64,000 nt of DNA from Planctomycetaceae bacterium (GTDB taxonomy: Bacteria; Planctomycetota; Planctomycetia; Pirellulales; PALSA-1355), in contig PLYM01000046.1 of NCBI GenBank assembly GCA_003153375.1, positions 1 through 64,000 on the forward strand. Direction: 5' to 3'. The notes under the pieces are model-generated. The model worked only from the letters and a program-made list of their open reading frames with translations, searched no databases and had not been told where the DNA came from. The translations under genes were made by a program, and so were the position numbers. Positions within the stretch are counted from its first letter, which is position 1. Each line of letters opens with the position of its first letter. Positions 10,941-20,290 of the stretch are shown piece after piece.

Positions 10941-13900
10941 TTAGAACTGTCGATTCAGAATCTCACCCACGGCCTTCAGAATGGGCACGTTATTGACAAG
11001 GATCGGACCGGGCCACTTCGTTCCCTCATCGTCAGTGGGGTGGAAACGACGTCCGACTCGCCGCCGTCCCGGCGACTTTGACGGATTTTCTTCCTTAAGC
11101 TCTTCGAGAAGTCGGGCCGACGCGGGAAAGGCCCATAGCTCGCGACCTGGCGCTACCGTGCGACCCTGCACCTCGGCGACGGCCGCCCACAAGCGTGGCA
11201 GATCGCGAATGGCCTCGACATGGAATTCGTGGTATCGCTCGAACGGTTGTAAGCGGAGCACTTTCAGCTCCGCGTCCTGATCTCCTGGCGGGTCGAGCTT
11301 TCGGGCCAACTCGGCAACCTGCACCCAGGCGTTGTAGTAGTCCGCGTCGAGCTTGACCGCCTGACGGTAGTTCGCCAGCGCCGCTACAGGTTGCTTCTGC
11401 TCCTCGTGAAGCTTGCCCAACAAATAGTGAGCCCGCGGATTGTCAGGGTGCTGGCGAATGAATTCCGACAAGGTCCGCTCGGCGACCATTTGTGCCAACA
11501 AACCTCGAAAAATCCCCTCGCAGCCGAAGCAGTGCGATTCGACCCGCCCGAAGCTGACCGGCATCAATTCAAAGGCACGTTGGTAGTGTTGCGTCGCCTC
11601 CTCGACTTTTCCCATTTCAGCCAATTCCATGGCGACCCGCGATTGAATGCAATAGGCATCGTCGAAAAGCTTCAAGGCCGCCAGATATTGCCGGACGGCG
11701 CGGCGGTGCAGACCCACACCGCGTGCATCGTCGGCGTCTTCCGCCAGGCGGATCGCCTTGACGGCGCCACGATAAATCGCGGCTTCCTCGGCGCTTTTCG
11801 CGTCTCCCCGCTTCTCGAGAATATCGGCCAACACCGAGTAGACGAGCATGCGATGGCCTTTGCCTTGTTCGCCATCGGAGGGATCGATCGCGATGGCCTG
11901 GCGGGCGGTCTTCTCGGCATCGTCCAATTTGCCTTCGCCGAGTAACAGCTTTGCTTTCCAAATCAAGGGACGTTCTTCAAACGGAGATCTCGCAAATAGC
12001 AGATCGAGTTTCGCCGCGGCCCCAGCGCCTTCAGTTTTGAGCAGGAGTTCGTAATAGTCGTCCTTGTTTGGGTTGCCGTCGAGCGCGGCGTAAAGAAGCG
12101 GCACCGCAACCTCCTTGCGCCCTTTCGCGGCTAGTGCAGCCGCGATATAGAACGTCACGTCGGGAGATTCACCATGAACGGTCGGCAATTGTCCAGCATC
12201 GGCCGTTCCCCACCAGGGAGCATTCGCCGCGAGAGCCAGCACGTCGTCGCCGCGGCCGGCATCGTGATAGAGCTTGGCAAGTTGCGCCAATACGGCACTG
12301 CATTCCTGCATGTCCGCGGCTCCGTTGGCTCGAGCTTCTTTCGCGCGTTTGACCGCGTCACGCAAGTTGTTCACGAGCAATGCTTCGGCTTCACGATGAT
12401 GGTTGGTCGAGGCGAGCAGATCGGCGAGGGTCGGACTGCCGTACCACAATCCGTAGTTGCGATTGCCGCGCGACGTCTGGGTTAACCGAACCAGCTTCTC
12501 GGAGGCGAAATCAACGATCGCCTGGTCTGGCAGGATTTTCCCGAGCTTGAGGAGTTTCACAGCAATCGATTCCATCTCATGCCGGCCCTCGTCCCCCTCG
12601 TCGGCCGGCGCACCAGCAACGAGCAGATCTTTTAGGATGGCTAGGGCCTCATCCACTTGCTCATCGGCTAGGCAAGCATCGGCCAGCGCAACTTTCAGCT
12701 TTCGATTTGCGGCAGGACTCAATTTGTTCGCTCCGAGGAACGCCTTCGCGTGCTTGATAGCCTCCGCGCCTTGGTTCACTTTCGTGGCCGACTGCAGATA
12801 CTGCAGCCAGATGGCTAGCGTCGGGATCTGCGCGCGCAAAGTGTCGTACAGCTGATATTCGGCCTCATTCATCCGAGGGCTCGTTGTCTCGCCCTGCGAC
12901 CACATCTCAAAGTCGCCCTGGCCGCCAAATCGTTCGGGTTCCGCGAGAATGAAGGCCTTTGCGTCGTCGACGCGGCCGGCCAACATCAACAGCGTTACAT
13001 ACCTTCTGGGAAGTTGCTGCGCCTGAAAATTATCGCCGAGTGACTTCGACTTGATCAGCTTTTCTAGAGTCGGCAGATCGTCGATTTCAACCAACAAATT
13101 CACCGGGGGCGAATGCAGCTCATCAAAATGTTCGATCACCAACTTCTTGACGGCCGCCTGGGTCCCTTCACCAACCACGTTCAGGTAATCGTTACGCGAC
13201 CGCCTGAGAAACGTCAGAAGCAGCGGCGTCGCCCGATCAGCTCCCAACTCCATAACCAGATCGGGCACGTTGCCGAAGTCGTACTCGCCCCGCAGAGACA
13301 GTTGCAGCTCCCAGAGCCTGAGCATCTCGTCGGGATCAATCGGCGATCCCGTCAGACGCACGACCTGCAAAGCCCTCTCCAACATCCGGCCACCGGCAAA
13401 CGGACTCGGCCGACCCGAGTCATCAACCTCGACAGCCACTTGGCGCTTGGAATTCTCTTTGGCCGTTTGCAGAATCCTCTGAGCGTCTGCCCGCTGAGCG
13501 GCCTGGTCACCTGAAAGCACGTGGCCGATCAGCCGCATCGCATGGCCGCGAATTGCGGCAAGTGGTTCCGTTCCGATCGGTCGGGCATCGATTTCGCGCA
13601 CGAGCTCCGCCCATTGCAAAGGTGATGGCAACTGACCGTAGACTCGATCCAGCGCCCCCGGGTCGAAGTTAATCTCCTGGAGAAGTGAATCCATTCGCCA
13701 GCCGCGCGCGGCCTCGACCTTCTCCATCAGCTCGATCCACTTCGCTGCCTGACCGCTATCCTGACCTTTGGCCAATTGCTCACCGCGTTCTCGAATTAGC
13801 TTGTCGAGATCGACCCATCGCTGGGCCGCTGGATCAAGCTGTTCGGCTTTGTCCTCCTTCGTGGATCGCCGCACTTCATCCAGGACGTATTGCGCGCCCC

Positions 13901-13982
13901 GATAACCGTCGTCGGCGCCGGACAAGTTGCCCGGGATCAACGTACACAACACGATCAGACTCGCGACACGAGATTCAAGCAT
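10941..13982 (-). CDS. Large TPR-repeat secreted protein
   Basis: About 1013 aa from internal ATG (MLESRVASLIVLCTLIPGNLSGA signal peptide); many helical repeats (e.g. AHYLLGKLHEEQKQPVAALANYRQAVKLDADYYNAW). Confidence 0.8.
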   Translation of the reverse strand: MLESRVASLIVLCTLIPGNLSGADDGYRGAQYVLDEVRRSTKEDKAEQLDPAAQRWVDLDKLIRERGEQLAKGQDSGQAAKWIELMEKVEAARGWRMDSLLQEINFDPGALDRVYGQLPSPLQWAELVREIDARPIGTEPLAAIRGHAMRLIGHVLSGDQAAQRADAQRILQTAKENSKRQVAVEVDDSGRPSPFAGGRMLERALQVVRLTGSPIDPDEMLRLWELQLSLRGEYDFGNVPDLVMELGADRATPLLLTFLRRSRNDYLNVVGEGTQAAVKKLVIEHFDELHSPPVNLLVEIDDLPTLEKLIKSKSLGDNFQAQQLPRRYVTLLMLAGRVDDAKAFILAEPERFGGQGDFEMWSQGETTSPRMNEAEYQLYDTLRAQIPTLAIWLQYLQSATKVNQGAEAIKHAKAFLGANKLSPAANRKLKVALADACLADEQVDEALAILKDLLVAGAPADEGDEGRHEMESIAVKLLKLGKILPDQAIVDFASEKLVRLTQTSRGNRNYGLWYGSPTLADLLASTNHHREAEALLVNNLRDAVKRAKEARANGAADMQECSAVLAQLAKLYHDAGRGDDVLALAANAPWWGTADAGQLPTVHGESPDVTFYIAAALAAKGRKEVAVPLLYAALDGNPNKDDYYELLLKTEGAGAAAKLDLLFARSPFEERPLIWKAKLLLGEGKLDDAEKTARQAIAIDPSDGEQGKGHRMLVYSVLADILEKRGDAKSAEEAAIYRGAVKAIRLAEDADDARGVGLHRRAVRQYLAALKLFDDAYCIQSRVAMELAEMGKVEEATQHYQRAFELMPVSFGRVESHCFGCEGIFRGLLAQMVAERTLSEFIRQHPDNPRAHYLLGKLHEEQKQPVAALANYRQAVKLDADYYNAWVQVAELARKLDPPGDQDAELKVLRLQPFERYHEFHVEAIRDLPRLWAAVAEVQGRTVAPGRELWAFPASARLLEELKEENPSKSPGRRRVGRRFHPTDDEGTKWPGPILVNNVPILKAVGEILNRQF

Positions 13983-14192
13983 GGTCCTGGCCTCCGCTCC
14001 TGAGAATGACAAGCAACCTGAAGCTGATGCGCTACGACTGCCGAAGACCGGCGGCGCGCTAGGGTGATGTGACTCGAACGACTTGGCCGGTCCACCCGTA
14101 TGATACCGCCTGGTGCCGGTTGTGCGCGTTAAATGCCATCATCCCCTTGGCGTTTGCCGCGATTCCAACGGCGGTGCGATAGGACGGGGCCT

Positions 14193-15572
14193 TCACTCCG
14201 GCAACGGCTGCCCTCGCGTTTCTGGCGCGAACGGCAGGACGACCAAACCAAGCAGGAAAATCGAGCACATGGCGACGCCGGCGTAGCGCATGGGTTCGGC
14301 CTGGTGGGCGAAGACGGTGCTGGTGAGATAGCCGAAGGTGTAGGGGCCGATGGCGGCGACGAAGCGGCCGACGTTGTAGCAGAACGACGTGCCGGTGCTG
14401 CGCAGCCGGGTGGGAAACAACTCGGGGAAGTAAATCGCATAGCCGCCGAACAGGGCCAGCTGGCAGAAGCCCATGATCGGAATCATCCAGAAGATCTGGC
14501 TGCGCTCGGTCATCGTGCCAAAGACCATGGCCGTGCTGAGCATGGCCAGCACGAAGGCGATGGCAAACGCCGGCTTGCGGCCAATGTGGGGCGTGATGCG
14601 GCTGTAGGCCCAGATGCCCAGGAAGCCGCCGATGTTTTGCAGGATGAGCGTCATGCTGATCCAGAAGCTGACCTTGCCGGCAATCTCGCCGGCCGGAACG
14701 CCCGCGGCCCGAAACTGATCGCCGAACACCTGGCGAAACAAGTCGACGCTAAAAAAGCCGATGCCCCACAGGCCGACCACGCCCGAAAAGGCCATGCACA
14801 TGCCGACGATCGCGTTGCGCCGCCAGCGCGGGTCGCCGAACAGCCCGGCGTACGAGCCCAGATGGGCCGCGGCTCCCTCGCCCGCCACGGCCGTCCACCG
14901 CTCGGGCTCTTTCAATCGCTTGAAAATGAACAGCGCCAGCAGCGCCGGCACGGTGCCCACGACGAACATCAACCGCCAGGCGTGAATCGGCTCGCCCGAA
15001 AACCCGTGCAACGATTCCAGCCCGCCCGAGCTTTCGGCATAACCCAGGCCCATGCTGATCAGCGCGGCGGTGATATTGCCGACGGCGGAGAGCGCTTGCA
15101 GCATCCCCAGCGCATAGGGCCGGGCCCGGTCGGGCATGACCTCGGCCACCAGCGACACGCCGACCGCGAATTCGCCCCCCACGCCCAAGCCGGTGAGAAA
15201 GCGATAAAAGACAAAATCCCAAAACCCAACCGACAGCGCGCTCAAGCCGGTACACAGTGAATAGATGAGGATCGTCCAGAGCATCGTCTTCGCCCGGCCG
15301 ATGCGATCGCCCAACACGCCAAATCCCAAGCCGCCGGTCGCCCAGCCCAGCAGGAAGATCGACGTGGCCAGGCCGCCGTGATATCCCACCGTCTCGGGGC
15401 TCGGCTCGACGCCGGGCGACGGGGCCAGCAGTTCCTTCATGGCCGGCACCCGGGCCATCGTGAACAACTGCTGATCCATCGTGTCGAACATCCACCCCAG
15501 CGTGGTCACGATCAGCACGAACCAATGATAGCGCGTCAGTTCCGCATACCAGGGCTTGGATGAACCAATCAT
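14193..15572 (-). CDS. MFS transporter
   Basis: 459 aa, about 12 hydrophobic segments, GDRIGRAKTM and RFLTGLGVGGEFAVGVSLVAE signature motifs. Confidence 0.9.
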   Translation of the reverse strand: MIGSSKPWYAELTRYHWFVLIVTTLGWMFDTMDQQLFTMARVPAMKELLAPSPGVEPSPETVGYHGGLATSIFLLGWATGGLGFGVLGDRIGRAKTMLWTILIYSLCTGLSALSVGFWDFVFYRFLTGLGVGGEFAVGVSLVAEVMPDRARPYALGMLQALSAVGNITAALISMGLGYAESSGGLESLHGFSGEPIHAWRLMFVVGTVPALLALFIFKRLKEPERWTAVAGEGAAAHLGSYAGLFGDPRWRRNAIVGMCMAFSGVVGLWGIGFFSVDLFRQVFGDQFRAAGVPAGEIAGKVSFWISMTLILQNIGGFLGIWAYSRITPHIGRKPAFAIAFVLAMLSTAMVFGTMTERSQIFWMIPIMGFCQLALFGGYAIYFPELFPTRLRSTGTSFCYNVGRFVAAIGPYTFGYLTSTVFAHQAEPMRYAGVAMCSIFLLGLVVLPFAPETRGQPLPE

Positions 15573-15711
15573 ATCGCCAACATTTCTCTCAAGACGCCAT
15601 GAATTCCCATACCCGCTCCCTCACACGAACCGGCCATCGTACACCCCCAACCCACCCCATGGAACAGGCCCGCATCCGGCCCCAGTATTCCACCTTCTTC
15701 GTTTTCATCCT

Positions 15712-17160
15712 TCATCCTTCCGCCTTCATACTTCTGTTAATCTCCTCCGCCGCCATCTCCCCGCTGTGGATGCAATTCGGAATGCCCACCCCGTGATAGG
15801 CGTTGCCGGCCAGCGCGAGTCCCGGCCAGTGGGCGACGGCCGCTTCGATGCGCTCGACGCGTTGGCAGTGCCCCAGATGATACTGCGGCATCGAGCGCGG
15901 CCACCGGGCGATGTCCGCGAACAACGGCTCGCCGCGCGCCCCGATCAGCGATCGCAATTCGTCGAGGGCGATCTGCCGCAAACGATGGTCGTCCAGCTCG
16001 GCCAGCTCGCTCTGTAACGCCCCGCCGATAAACACCCGAATCAACACCGTGTCCTGTGGCGCGCGGCCGGCGAACTTCACGCTCGAAAAACTTCCCGCCA
16101 GAATCGGCCGCTTCTCGATCGCCGGCACGACAAAGCCAAAACCGTCCAGCGGATGCGTCACCTGGTCGCGGCGAAAAGCCAGGCTGACGATCGACGTGCC
16201 CGCATATTCGATCGCGGCCAACTCCCCGGCCAAGGCGTTGTCGATCGGCTCGAGCAAGCGCGCCGCATCGGGGGCGCCGATGGCGAGGATCACGGCATCG
16301 CACTCCAGGGTCGTGGCAACCCCGTCGTTGCCGGAGTACTTCGCGACCCAGCCGCCCTGTTCGCCGCGCGATAAACTTTCCACCCGCGTCCCGAGCCGCA
16401 CGCTCCCCTCGGGCAACCTGGCGGCAATCGCGGCGACCAAGCTCGCCAGTCCGTCGCGCGGCGCGACGAACATGCCATAGCGGGCCCCGGCTACGTCGCT
16501 CGTGGCATCGGCTGTTTCGCTGGATCGCTCGTGTCGCGCGCCGCGAATCAATCCGCCCCAGCGGCGTTCCATTTCCACGAACCGCGGCATCGTGGCCGTC
16601 AGGCTCAGCCGTTCGGGATCGGCCGCATAGATACCGCCCACCAGCGGCTGCACGATCCGCTCAAAGGCCTCGCGCCCCAATCGCCGCCGCGCGAACGATG
16701 CCAGGCTCTCATCCTCGCTCTCCGTGCGCCGCGGCACAAAGTATTCGCCAAGCAACCGTAGCTTGCCCCAGGGACTCAAGATCGGCGTGGCCAGCAACGG
16801 ACCCAACCGGGCCGGCGCCATCAGCATGAACCCTTGCGGCACGCGTTCCAGCCGGCCAGCATGCACGACCATCGCATTGCGTTGCTCGCTTCTGGTCGGC
16901 AACAACTGATCGCTCAGACCAACGCGACGGCAGAGATCGACCGCCCAGGGAACGTTGGTGATGAAGTTATCGGCGCTGCGTTCGATCAGGAAGCCATCGC
17001 GGCGTGCCGTCTCCAGCACGCCCCCCAGCCGACTGCCGGCTTCCAGCAGCGTGACCTGGCAAGCCGGGTCGAGCTCGCACAGTCGATGCGCCGCCGCCAA
17101 TCCGCTGATGCCCCCGCCGATGACCACGACGCGTTTTGGCAAGGTTGCGATTTGGTTCAC
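15712..17160 (-). CDS. hemG: Protoporphyrinogen/coproporphyrinogen oxidase (HemY/HemG-type)
   Basis: 482 aa; VVVIGGGISGLAAAHRL FAD-binding start, LLEAGSRLGGVLET, C-terminal LALAGNAYHGVGIPNCIHSGEMAAEE. Confidence 0.88.
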   Translation of the reverse strand: MNQIATLPKRVVVIGGGISGLAAAHRLCELDPACQVTLLEAGSRLGGVLETARRDGFLIERSADNFITNVPWAVDLCRRVGLSDQLLPTRSEQRNAMVVHAGRLERVPQGFMLMAPARLGPLLATPILSPWGKLRLLGEYFVPRRTESEDESLASFARRRLGREAFERIVQPLVGGIYAADPERLSLTATMPRFVEMERRWGGLIRGARHERSSETADATSDVAGARYGMFVAPRDGLASLVAAIAARLPEGSVRLGTRVESLSRGEQGGWVAKYSGNDGVATTLECDAVILAIGAPDAARLLEPIDNALAGELAAIEYAGTSIVSLAFRRDQVTHPLDGFGFVVPAIEKRPILAGSFSSVKFAGRAPQDTVLIRVFIGGALQSELAELDDHRLRQIALDELRSLIGARGEPLFADIARWPRSMPQYHLGHCQRVERIEAAVAHWPGLALAGNAYHGVGIPNCIHSGEMAAEEINRSMKAEG

Positions 17161-17412
17161 GTCGTGCGCTCAGTCCACGCGAGCGGCCCGTGGAGGAAGT
17201 TGTGGGCGAGGCAAGGTCAGCGGCCGGCCGTCTGGCTATCGTATCACGTCCGCCGAGGGGGGCGAAAGCGGCCTGCCATTCCGCGAAAACAGGCATTTTC
17301 GCGGCCCCTCCGGCATTCTCGCGCGATTTGACGCGGCCGGTCGGCCCAACGCATAATAGGCGGCTGATCGGAATATCCTGCCAGAACGTTCGAGCTTTGG
17401 GAGACTCCCCTG

Positions 17413-18375
17413 ATGAACCGTCCACGAGCCCTCTTCGTTGCCAGTTGCGTCGTCGCGATGTGCGCGAGCGCGTACCTTCCAACGGCTCGAGCCATTCCGC
17501 CGTTCTTGAAAGAATTCGAGGCCAAGTACGTCAAACCCGACTCGGCCGACGAGAAGGAAAAGACGTTGGCCACGGCCGTCGCCAACGCCAAGACCGGCAA
17601 GTGCTTCGTCTGCCACGCCGTGGGCCAGGAGAAAAAGGTCCGCAACGACTATGGCAAACAACTGAGCATGCTGCTCAAGAAAGACAACTTCAAAGCCGAA
17701 CGACTGCAAGCCGAGGCCGACAAGGCCAAGGCCGAAATCATCGCCGCACTCGACGCCGTGGCGGCCATGAAGTCGGGCGATGACAAGTCGCCAACCTTTG
17801 GCGAGCGGATCGCTCAAGGCAAACTGCCCGGCGGCGATCCCCCGGCCGCCCCGCCAGCCCCCGCACCCGGCACTCCGGCTCCCGCCGCCCCTGCCGCCGC
17901 CGCGGCCCCCGGGCCCGAGGTGCAGGAAGCGATCGGCAAGATTCAAAAGGTAGGCGGCACCGTGCAAGCCCTGGCGATGAACGACGACTCGCTGGTGGTC
18001 GATTTCCATCTGGGCGGCACCGCGCTGAACGACGAAGGATTGAGCGCGGTCAAAGTGCTGCCCAAGGTCGTGCAACTCGATCTCAAAGACACCCAGATCA
18101 CCGACGCCGGCCTGGCCCACATCGCCGGCATCGCGACCCTCAACCGGCTGCACTTGGAAAAGACCAAGATCACCGACGCGGGCCTGGCCCATCTGAAGGA
18201 CCTGGGCAACCTCGAGTATCTGAATCTCTACGGCACCGCGGTGACCGACGCCGGCTTGGAACATCTCAAGGGCTTGAAGAACCTGAAGAAGCTCTACGTC
18301 TGGCAATCGCAGGTCACCGACGCCGGCATCGCCAAGCTCAAAGAAGCCCTGCCCGGCGTGACCGTGGTGAAATAG
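17413..18375 (+). CDS. Secreted c-type-haem/leucine-rich-repeat protein
   Basis: 320 aa; signal peptide, single CFVCH haem motif, Pro/Ala-rich linker, then LRRs (TDAGLAHL, VTDAGLEHLKGLKNLKKLYV). Confidence 0.8.
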   Translation: MNRPRALFVASCVVAMCASAYLPTARAIPPFLKEFEAKYVKPDSADEKEKTLATAVANAKTGKCFVCHAVGQEKKVRNDYGKQLSMLLKKDNFKAERLQAEADKAKAEIIAALDAVAAMKSGDDKSPTFGERIAQGKLPGGDPPAAPPAPAPGTPAPAAPAAAAAPGPEVQEAIGKIQKVGGTVQALAMNDDSLVVDFHLGGTALNDEGLSAVKVLPKVVQLDLKDTQITDAGLAHIAGIATLNRLHLEKTKITDAGLAHLKDLGNLEYLNLYGTAVTDAGLEHLKGLKNLKKLYVWQSQVTDAGIAKLKEALPGVTVVK

Positions 18376-18429
18376 GCCCCCCGGTCTCCCTTGAATTGAG
18401 CCTGCCGCCGCGCCGAAGGGGAGTGTGCC

Positions 18430-20160
18430 GTGATGCACCGTCTTTCCTGTTGCCTGGCGCTGGTGCTGTTGACTTCGGCGGTGGGCGCCGCCGAGCCCGA
18501 AAAGCCGCGCGTGCCCATCACGCCGCGCTGGGCGCTGGAGTGTTGGCTGTGGGAGGCCGACCACTCGAACGCGGCGGCCATCACCGAGCTGCTCGATGGC
18601 TTCGCCGAGCATGACATCCCGGCCCGGACGATTATTCTCGATGCCCCCTGGTCGACGCGCTACAACGATTTCGAGTTCGACCGCCAGCGCTATCCGGATC
18701 CAGAGAAATTCTTCCAGGAGATGAAACGCCGCGGCATTCGCGTCGTGCTGTGGATGACTTCGCGGGTCAACAGCCAAAGCGAGGGCATCGCGCTCAAGGA
18801 TTCGCGCGACTGGTTCGACGAGGCCAAGGCCAAAGGCTACCTGGCCGGCAATGGCTACGAACAGCACTGGTGGCTGGGCTGGGGCGGCTTTGTCGATTAC
18901 GCCAATCCCGCGGCCATGACCTGGTGGCACGGCATGCAGCAACACGCCTTCGACCTGGGCATCGACGGTTGGAAGCTCGACGACGCCTCGCTGTTCTACA
19001 ACTCGCCGATCGGCACGCTGACCGGCACGCGCAACCTGCCCAGCGCCAAAGAGCGCAAAGGCTGGATGAGCAATCGCGATTACGTCGATCATTTTTATCG
19101 CGATGAATATCAACACGGCCTCAAGCAGCGCGGCGGTGACTTCATCACCCTGGCCCGCTCGATCGACAACCGAGTCTATCCCAAGGGCTTCGCCCCGCTC
19201 GACGCCGCCCCGGTCACTTGGGTCGGCGATCAGAACCACACCTGGAAAGCCTCGCAGGAAGGCATTGAAGAGGCGCTCAACTACATCCTCGAGGCGGCCC
19301 GGCAGGGCTATTGCATCATCGGCTCCGACGTCGCCGGCTATCACGGGCCCAAACTCATTCCGCCGCGGCTCTACATTCGCTGGGCCCAGTTCTCCACCTT
19401 CTGCGGACTGTTTCTCAACGGCGGGCACGGCGAGCGCCGGCTGTGGCAACGCAGCGACGAAGAACTGCAAATCGTCCGCAAGTTCGCCTGGCTGCACAAC
19501 GAGCTGGTGCCGTACATCTACTCGCAGACGGTCGAGTGCCACGGCGGCGGCAAGCCGCTGATGCGACCCCTCGGCCCCAGCGACGCGCGCGGCAACGACC
19601 AGGGCGACTTCCATTACCTGTTCGGCGACGATTTTCTCGTCGCGCCGATTCACGAAGACTCGCCGCACCGCAAGGTGCAATTGCCGGCCGGCAAGTGGCG
19701 CTACCTGTTCGACGACGCGGCCGTGCTCGAAGGCCCCACGACCATCGAGCGCGATTTCCCCCTCGACGAGTTTCCGGTCTACGTCCGCGAGGGCGCCATC
19801 GTGCCCCTGGAAGTCAGCCGCGCCTACTCGGGCCTCGGCGATCGCGGCTCGACCGGCCTGGTGACCTGGAACATCTATCCCGCCGACGGCAATCAATTCA
19901 CCCTGCACCATCCCGGCGGCACCTCCACCACGCTCAGCGTGCGACAGCAAAACGGCTGGACCATCACGCTCGCCGGCACGCCCCAGCCGCACCTGCTGCG
20001 AGTCTACCTGCCCGCCGCACCGCAAGCCGTCCAGCGCGACGGCAAACCGCTCGTCCAAGGCACCGATTGGCGCTACGACGGCGCCGGCCATCGCCTGTGG
20101 ATCCGCACCCCCCAGGCGTTCGGCGGGCGCTACGAAATTCGCCCGGCTGCCGGCACCTAA
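18430..20160 (+). CDS. Glycoside hydrolase family 31 (alpha-glucosidase-like)
   Basis: 576 aa; signal peptide, GIDGWKLDDASLFY nucleophile region, GSDVAGYHG and RWAQFSTFCGLFLNGGHGERRLW. Confidence 0.85.
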   Translation: MMHRLSCCLALVLLTSAVGAAEPEKPRVPITPRWALECWLWEADHSNAAAITELLDGFAEHDIPARTIILDAPWSTRYNDFEFDRQRYPDPEKFFQEMKRRGIRVVLWMTSRVNSQSEGIALKDSRDWFDEAKAKGYLAGNGYEQHWWLGWGGFVDYANPAAMTWWHGMQQHAFDLGIDGWKLDDASLFYNSPIGTLTGTRNLPSAKERKGWMSNRDYVDHFYRDEYQHGLKQRGGDFITLARSIDNRVYPKGFAPLDAAPVTWVGDQNHTWKASQEGIEEALNYILEAARQGYCIIGSDVAGYHGPKLIPPRLYIRWAQFSTFCGLFLNGGHGERRLWQRSDEELQIVRKFAWLHNELVPYIYSQTVECHGGGKPLMRPLGPSDARGNDQGDFHYLFGDDFLVAPIHEDSPHRKVQLPAGKWRYLFDDAAVLEGPTTIERDFPLDEFPVYVREGAIVPLEVSRAYSGLGDRGSTGLVTWNIYPADGNQFTLHHPGGTSTTLSVRQQNGWTITLAGTPQPHLLRVYLPAAPQAVQRDGKPLVQGTDWRYDGAGHRLWIRTPQAFGGRYEIRPAAGT

Positions 20161-20290
20161 CCGCCTCGCCCGCTGGGGATTTCAGCAGTCTCGACACATC
20201 AAGAAACGTTGATTTCACCAGGGCAATGGCCTACAGTAAGGGGCTGAAGCGTAACCCCGCCCGGACGTCCCCCTGCCCTCGCCCCGCCTC

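Noticed and set aside
17236-20091. 951-aa minus-strand ORF
   Set aside because: Antisense shadow of the LRR and GH31 genes; repetitive Gly/Val/Ala/Asp composition typical of GC-rich antisense frames, no domain.
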